Below, one piece after another: positions 59,213 to 64,000 of a DNA stretch of 64,000 nt. The position numbers and the translations under genes were made by a program. Each line of letters opens with the position of its first letter. Position 1 is the first letter of the stretch. The stretch comes from Maratus speciosus (taxonomy: Eukaryota > Arthropoda > Arachnida > Araneae > Salticidae): contig CAWVRF010001073.1 of assembly GCA_963932465.1 (NCBI GenBank), forward strand, positions 93,001 through 157,000. Reading direction: 5' to 3'. The notes beneath the pieces were generated by a model. That model was not told where the DNA came from. It did not search any database and saw only the letters and a program-made list of their open reading frames with translations.

Positions 59213-60138
59213 ACGCGCTGTTCATTACGTTGGTTTTGACTCGACTAGCATCTAGAGGCTTTTTTGCGAAATTGAATTTAGGCTCTACTTTAGTGCATTT
59301 TGACTCCTCTACACTTTGAGCTTCCCGCTCAATAAATTTTCGAAATAAATCCATATCCGGTATTTTAGCATTGTCTAACAACAATTCCCATCTTTGTTTG
59401 AGAGGCTGATCTAATTTATTCAACATAAAGTTTATTAACATTAAATCCCTTAAGGCATTAGATTCTAATCCCAAAATTTTCAAATTCTGAATTGTTTCAT
59501 TACACGTATCAAGCAATTCTAACAAAGATATTGAATTACTAGCTTTAATAATCTTTATCGAAAATATTTTATTGTCTTTTATTTTCATATCTTTGACTTA
59601 ACAAATCCCAACAATGCACTAAATTTTCTGCTTTTAAAGAAAATCCTCGAATTAATTTTGCGACATTTCTGCGAACAGAAGAATGCAAATATTGTAATTT
59701 CTCAATATCAGATAAATTTTCATTTCCCAAAATCGTAGACTGAAATAACTTTTTAAACGAAATCCATTGTTCTGAATCGCCGTAAAAATGGGGAAGATTG
59801 AATTTGGGCAATTTAACTTGCGAATAATTCTGTTTACTTTGAGTTTCTACACGAGTTTCCGTCGGAGAATCAACTTTGGTTTTCTCCTCTAAATCGACTA
59901 ACAAATCACAAATAAGTTCCTGATACTTCAAAAAAGTGTCCAAATTCTCATTATTTTCTTTCAGCGAACGCTTATCAAATGCTTGCGCAAGAGTACCTTC
60001 AGAAGAAGATATTTTCGATTTCAACACTTTAATTTTTGCCTGCTCATCTGAATTCGAAATCTGAACTTTAGACTTAATTATATCTATTTCCTTACAAATT
60101 CGCTCAAAATACAACTCCTGTTTTGTTTGTTTAGTCAT
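59142..60138 (-). pseudogene. Bel/Pao gag, N-terminal and central part
   Basis: Starts at 60138 with MTKQTKQELYFERICKEI, a short coiled-coil-like N-terminus. Then comes the DUF1759-type gag core: LPKFNLPHFYGDSEQWISFK and KLQYLHSSVRRNVAKLIRGF, ending in RYENKR before a stop at 59569. A frameshift in the overlap at 59569-59588 moves the reading to 59588-59142 (LGLESNALRDLMLINFML, LKQRWELLL). A second shift near 59150-59200 leads to the zinc knuckle. The start is likely original: it lies about 220 bp inside the primer-binding site and no upstream in-frame Met is evident. Confidence 0.85.
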
Positions 60139-60360
60139 TTTTAATATTTACAAATGAACAATATAAGAAATGAATAAAATTATGAAAATACGTAAATCAC
60201 ACAATGTCATACAAAATGCACCATAATATACAAAATATAAAAAACTAACAACAATTGAATAAATAAACACAACCCTTTTTACTCTTTTTTTTTACTTTAC
60301 ATCTAGCACAGATAAATTAATGACAGCTACGACTTAAGAACAGTTTCCATCCTAGGTCCT
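60139..60360 (-). other. Bel/Pao 5' leader
   Basis: Untranslated stretch between the primer-binding site and the gag start. AT-rich, no other feature seen. Confidence 0.6.
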
Positions 60361-60376
60361 GGCTCGATACGGACCA
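60361..60376 (-). promoter_or_regulatory. Primer-binding site of the Bel/Pao element
   Basis: In element orientation TGGTCCGTATCGAGCC begins 6 bases after the 5' LTR ends. TGG at this position pairs with a tRNA CCA end, and the rest would pair with the 3' end of that tRNA. I do not assign the tRNA. Confidence 0.7.
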
Positions 60377-60382
60377 AAATTA

Positions 60383-61542
60383 TGGATAGAAAATTTAAGA
60401 ATTACTTTTGAATAACTCGAATTTAAATTAGCGAAAAGAAATATGAGTAATCTGACAAAAGGATGGGACTTAACAGATTTCAATTCACGCTTCGATTTTA
60501 AAACAAAAACTGCGAGTTGTCATTATTAGAATTTAGAATAAAGTTTAAATATGCGTTACTTACCCCATTTTGCCAGAAATTCAGGCAGACACTGAGACAA
60601 AAGAATGGCAGCAGTATAAACGCACATTTTTTATTATACAGATGACACTAAACATCGACGAAGATTTAAATTTGAATAAGAATTTTCAATACAACATAGT
60701 GTACTTGTATGAAGGATGAGAATTTCAGTTACGAAGAATATAAATGGCCATAACATCGACCAACGTGGGTGCGTTAAAGTAGACACCTTCGAATGAATTT
60801 GGTCTGGTTAAAACGGCTAATTATACATAGTCAACGAATACAGATGAATAATAGGGTGGGTCGAAAAAACCGAAATATTTATAATCGAAACATAATAACG
60901 CGGAAAAGTTGCCTTTTGTAAAAAAGATAAAATACGTAAAATATTACACCGATTGGTTAATAACTTTTACCGCCGCAAGGGGTCCAAATTTCGAAAAAAT
61001 CGCAAAAAACATACTTTTTGCAATTTTTTTTTTAATTATCCAAACATACGTATTCAATTTCTAATAGAACCTAATAGCCACGCCAAGGTATTAGTAATGT
61101 AACATTAACATTTCATTTTTGTGATATCGTTTCTTTTAACGAAGCAACAGGGCCAAAATTTCTAAAAAATGTTAAAAATTAAAGTTTTTCATTTTTTCAA
61201 GTTTCATAACTTTTGTCAGTTACGAAGAATATAAATGGCCATAACATCGACCAACGTGGGTGCGTTAAAGTAGACACCTTCGAATGAATTTGGTCTGGTC
61301 ATTTAAAAACGACGAATTATACATAGTCAACGAATACAGATGAATAACTTTCTTACTCCACATCGAATAATAAATATTAAACTCAAAGAATACACGCCTA
61401 AGCGTACTTCATTTCCACCGTTCGAATTCCGAATGATTTTTGTTCCTTTTGAGAATGTACCTGTAGAAGCTGATGTCACGATTTTACGTCAGTTGCTCCG
61501 TTACCAAGGTAACGAAAGGTTCACTTGTAATACTATCGTCCA
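60383..61542 (-). repeat. Right LTR (5' LTR of the element), chimeric, 1160 bp
   Basis: Three parts in plus-strand order: LTR 60383-60853; the first 363 bp of the 8-bp-TSD transposon (60854-61216); then LTR again from 61217 to 61542. The segment 61217-61349 repeats 60726-60852 with a few differences and reads straight through the transposon's insertion site without it. So a transposon-bearing and a transposon-free LTR have been joined. Confidence 0.8.
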
Positions 61543-61547
61543 ATTAT

Positions 61548-61850
61548 TTATTATTTTAATATATACATTTATTTTTATCGATACATCTGCTTTAGACAAT
61601 ATTTGTTTTGTGTAGAATATATTTAGGATTTTGTAACACAATTACAAATTTCTATATATTCTAAAAAATAATGTCGTAGCATTATTTTTTTTATGTCAAA
61701 TAAAATTTTAAAAACATGAAAATCATTTTTTTTTTCATTTTATTAATCCATTTGCATTCGCTTTAAAATTTAAACAAGTCCCACTAAATTTTAAATAATA
61801 TAACGCGTGTTATTTATGGATTTCTCTTCAGTCAATTTCCTTTTTTAGGT
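61548..61850. repeat. Repeat block, copy 1 right part
   Basis: Aligns to 63715-64000, sharing TTTAGACAATATTTGTTTTG, GTAGAATAT, and AAACAAGTCCCACTAAATTT. It continues the block cut by the Bel/Pao element. Confidence 0.8.
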
Positions 61851-62969
61851 GCGTTCGTAATTATATAAATACTAACTCCGATACTCGTCGCCTGGTCCGT
61901 TCGTCTGTCTGTCTCTCCGTTTGTCCGCTCTGTTATAACAGAGCAAAAACAGCCCAATCGAATGGTTTAAAATTGTAAGATTTTTTGCGGTTTAAAATTT
62001 AATATAAAGAATCGTTGCATAATTTATTCTAGTCATTTCAAATTTCCTCTAAATCGCATCAAAACTTAAAAATATATAAATAAAAGTTTTCTTCATTCTA
62101 TTAAGTTCTATAATACGTAATTAATTCATTGACATCCCATGATAGGTAATGATTCTACGTTGCCATGGTGATTACGTCCTATTTATGATGCAGTCCTATA
62201 ATTTCCATATTATTGAATTAAATATATATAATTGTAACTCTACTAACGCACTTCATTTGCCGCAATCGTCGTACAATTCCCGACTTGTTTCATATTATCA
62301 AAATATTTAATATAAAAGAACATTTTTTTCCAGGCACATTTGTCATGATTTTAGAAATTTAAATAAACCTTACTAAAGTTGGAAAAACATAAAGCGTATT
62401 ATTAACGAGTTTAACTTGAATCAATAATACTTTTTTCTCATTTTTTTTTTTTTTTTTTTTTTTTTTTAGATATACTTAATTTAGTATCACAGTTTAGCTT
62501 ATCATGTAATTTTCATCGTAATTGTGTAATTTTTATTAAATTTGTAACACTATTGTCTAAAGAATAATGCAGTGTATTTTTTTTTCAACGTCAAAGTAAA
62601 TGAAATAATTATGGGAATCAATTATATTTTTCTTTTTTAAGAATCTATTCTTATTTTCTTACAGATTGGAATTCTTCTAAATTCGACTGTATCTAAAGTC
62701 TCTTATTTTCTGTTTTCTTCCTCGACTTTCAGAAAATAAACGAAAATTTTTCACTCTAAAAATGTGTTCCAGTGGGAAAGTTCTGGTAACCTGTGGGGAT
62801 AATAAAAATGTTTTACTTAATTTTCGGGAGATTCCACTGGTAATGCACTTGGAGAATACTTCAGGAGTATTTTTATTTGTCCCGCAGAAATTCAAAATTT
62901 TATTTCTCAAGCGAAATTTAACATTTCAAATGACTTATTTAAGTTAATATTTATTTTTCTTAATATATT
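61851..62969. repeat. Diverged relatives of the repeat block, poly-T, microsatellite-like start
   Basis: 61875-61930 has a GTCCGTTCGTCTGTCTGTCT-type tract and an 18-bp perfect palindrome at 61927-61944. 62280-62640 contains weak copies of the same modules (CGTATTATTAACGAG, ATAATGCAGTGTA, AACGTCA). A 27-T run lies at 62441-62467. No gene. Confidence 0.5.
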
Positions 62970-63665
62970 TATATAGCGCAATATTAAAAAAAATGCCTGA
63001 ATAATAATTATATATACTGATGCAAAATTACACGGAATAAGCTTTTGTTTTAGATATTATCACACTCGTTTATTATCGTCTTGCCTTTTCCTGGATTTCA
63101 ACTTCGTTACTCGCCATTAGAGGATGAATGCTTTCTAAAGTACACCTAGTTGCCCAACGTCTTGGTTACAGGCCAAAACATTAATTACGAAATATAATTC
63201 GAATCTTTTTTTCTTTTAATTGAAAAATAATATTTCTGGTTGTCTTTTTCGGAAAGAATATTTCCGTTTTTAACATTCAGCGGGTAAAGACAAAAAGTAA
63301 ATTTTCAAGTTCATCTTGGAAAATTTGCCATTTTCCACTCAAAATAGAAATTTTTCGTTAAAATACCCGAATGTCACATAAAATCACCAGTATGTGTACT
63401 GTAGTTATTTTATAATGCAAAATATCAAAATTAAAAAAAAAAAAAATATTTTTGCAGATATAATAATGCAGTGTAATTGTATTTTCAGCTTCAGAAAAAA
63501 AAAAAAAAAAAATCCCGAAATCATTTTTTTTTTCCATTTTATTATCACATTTGCCGTAATGTTTTAAACTTAAGCAAATCTTACAAAAGTTTAACTAATA
63601 TAACACGTATTATTGATGAATACATCTTAAATCAATACCGCGTATTTCACATTAAAACAATATTT

Positions 63666-63715
<50 letters not shown>

Positions 63716-64000
63716 ATTTATTTTTATTGATACATATCTACTTTAGACAATATTTGTTTTGTGTAGAATATGTTTATGTTTTTGTAACATAATTTCAAAT
63801 TTCTATATATTCTAAAAATTAATGTAGTAGCGTTATTTTTTAACGTCAAATACAATTATAAAAAATCTGGAAATCATTTTTGTTTTTCATTTTATTAATT
63901 CATTTGCATTCGTTTTAAAATTTAAACAAGTCCCACTAAATTTTAAATAATTTAAAGCGTATTATTTTTGGATTTCTCTTCAGTCAAAATCCATTTTTGG
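62970..64000. repeat. Repeat block, copy 2, uninterrupted
   Basis: Counterpart of 50230-51167 plus 61548-61850, lacking both the 200-bp MITE (single TTAA at 63652-63655) and the Bel/Pao element. Contains an 18-A run near 63495 and 44 A at 63671-63714. Internally it repeats a ~300-bp module. Continues past the window edge. The frame 63477-63746 reads through the A runs and is accidental. Confidence 0.8.

Larger units (their letters stand above)
51173..61542 (-). mobile_element. Bel/Pao LTR retrotransposon, disrupted
   Basis: A 10.4-kb element flanked by the 5-bp duplication ATTAT (51168-51172, 61543-61547). The LTRs begin TGGA and end TCCA. Gag, protease, RT, RNase H and integrase remnants follow in Bel/Pao order on the minus strand, all broken by frameshifts, stops and a 752-bp insertion. 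Shared LTR parts differ by about 3-4% by eye. It split a repeat block whose second copy (62970-64000) lacks it. Confidence 0.9.

Overview
The window reads as AT-rich, non-coding arthropod nuclear DNA. A chelicerate, perhaps a spider, is my guess from the repertoire: mariner with an arthropod-type N-terminal HTH domain, Tigger, Bel/Pao, and TTAA and TA MITEs. I found no host protein-coding gene and no intact ORF with a cellular function. Every recognisable protein stretch comes from a transposable element and carries stops, frameshifts or deletions. Most of the 64 kb is nested mobile elements inserted into older, diverged tandem repeats.

Layout. 0-5 kb: a foldback TA element (786-1655) saturated with GTGAC/GTCAC, two TTAA MITEs (2041-2260, 2766-2994) and a GC-spiked old repeat block (3.0-4.45 kb). 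5-17 kb: a TTAA element beginning GGGG (7666-8381), tandem duplications, a decayed mariner (9512-10795), a decayed Tigger (12.48-13.75 kb) and TA elements at 14505-15575 and 16795-16993. 17-23.6 kb: mostly plain AT-rich DNA with two adjoining inverted-repeat MITEs (19677-20397). 23.8-26.8 kb: a Jockey-like non-LTR element with a gag-like ORF1, a 3' UTR and a poly-A tail but no reverse-transcriptase ORF. 27-40 kb: a Tc1 fragment, tandem repeats, two more copies of a TTAA/GGGG family, a tRNA-like sequence with a following T-run, a 0.7-kb palindrome, a second Tigger relic and a 1-kb TIR element. 40.9-44.6 kb: three diverged ~770-bp tandem units, the second split by a 1665-bp TA element that itself holds a 265-bp MITE. 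45.6-50.1 kb: further tandem duplications, one ~1.2-kb unit split by an 827-bp solo LTR. 50.2-64 kb: a repeat block present twice, the first copy split by a 10.4-kb Bel/Pao retrotransposon on the minus strand (51173-61542, TSD ATTAT).

The Bel/Pao element is the best-resolved object. It has gag, protease, RT, RNase H and integrase remnants in the usual order, a primer-binding site, and LTRs of very unequal length (3121 and 1160 bp). A 2451-bp TIR transposon with an 8-bp TSD sits in one LTR. The other LTR keeps only 363 bp of it, followed by a second, uninterrupted stretch of LTR. The RT region is also split by a 752-bp TTAA element.

Because several target repeats exist in more than one copy, the sequence supplies its own pre-insertion reference sites. 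The clearest is the 200-bp MITE at 50900-51099, whose empty TTAA site survives at 63652-63655. All boundaries, similarity figures and counts were read by eye.
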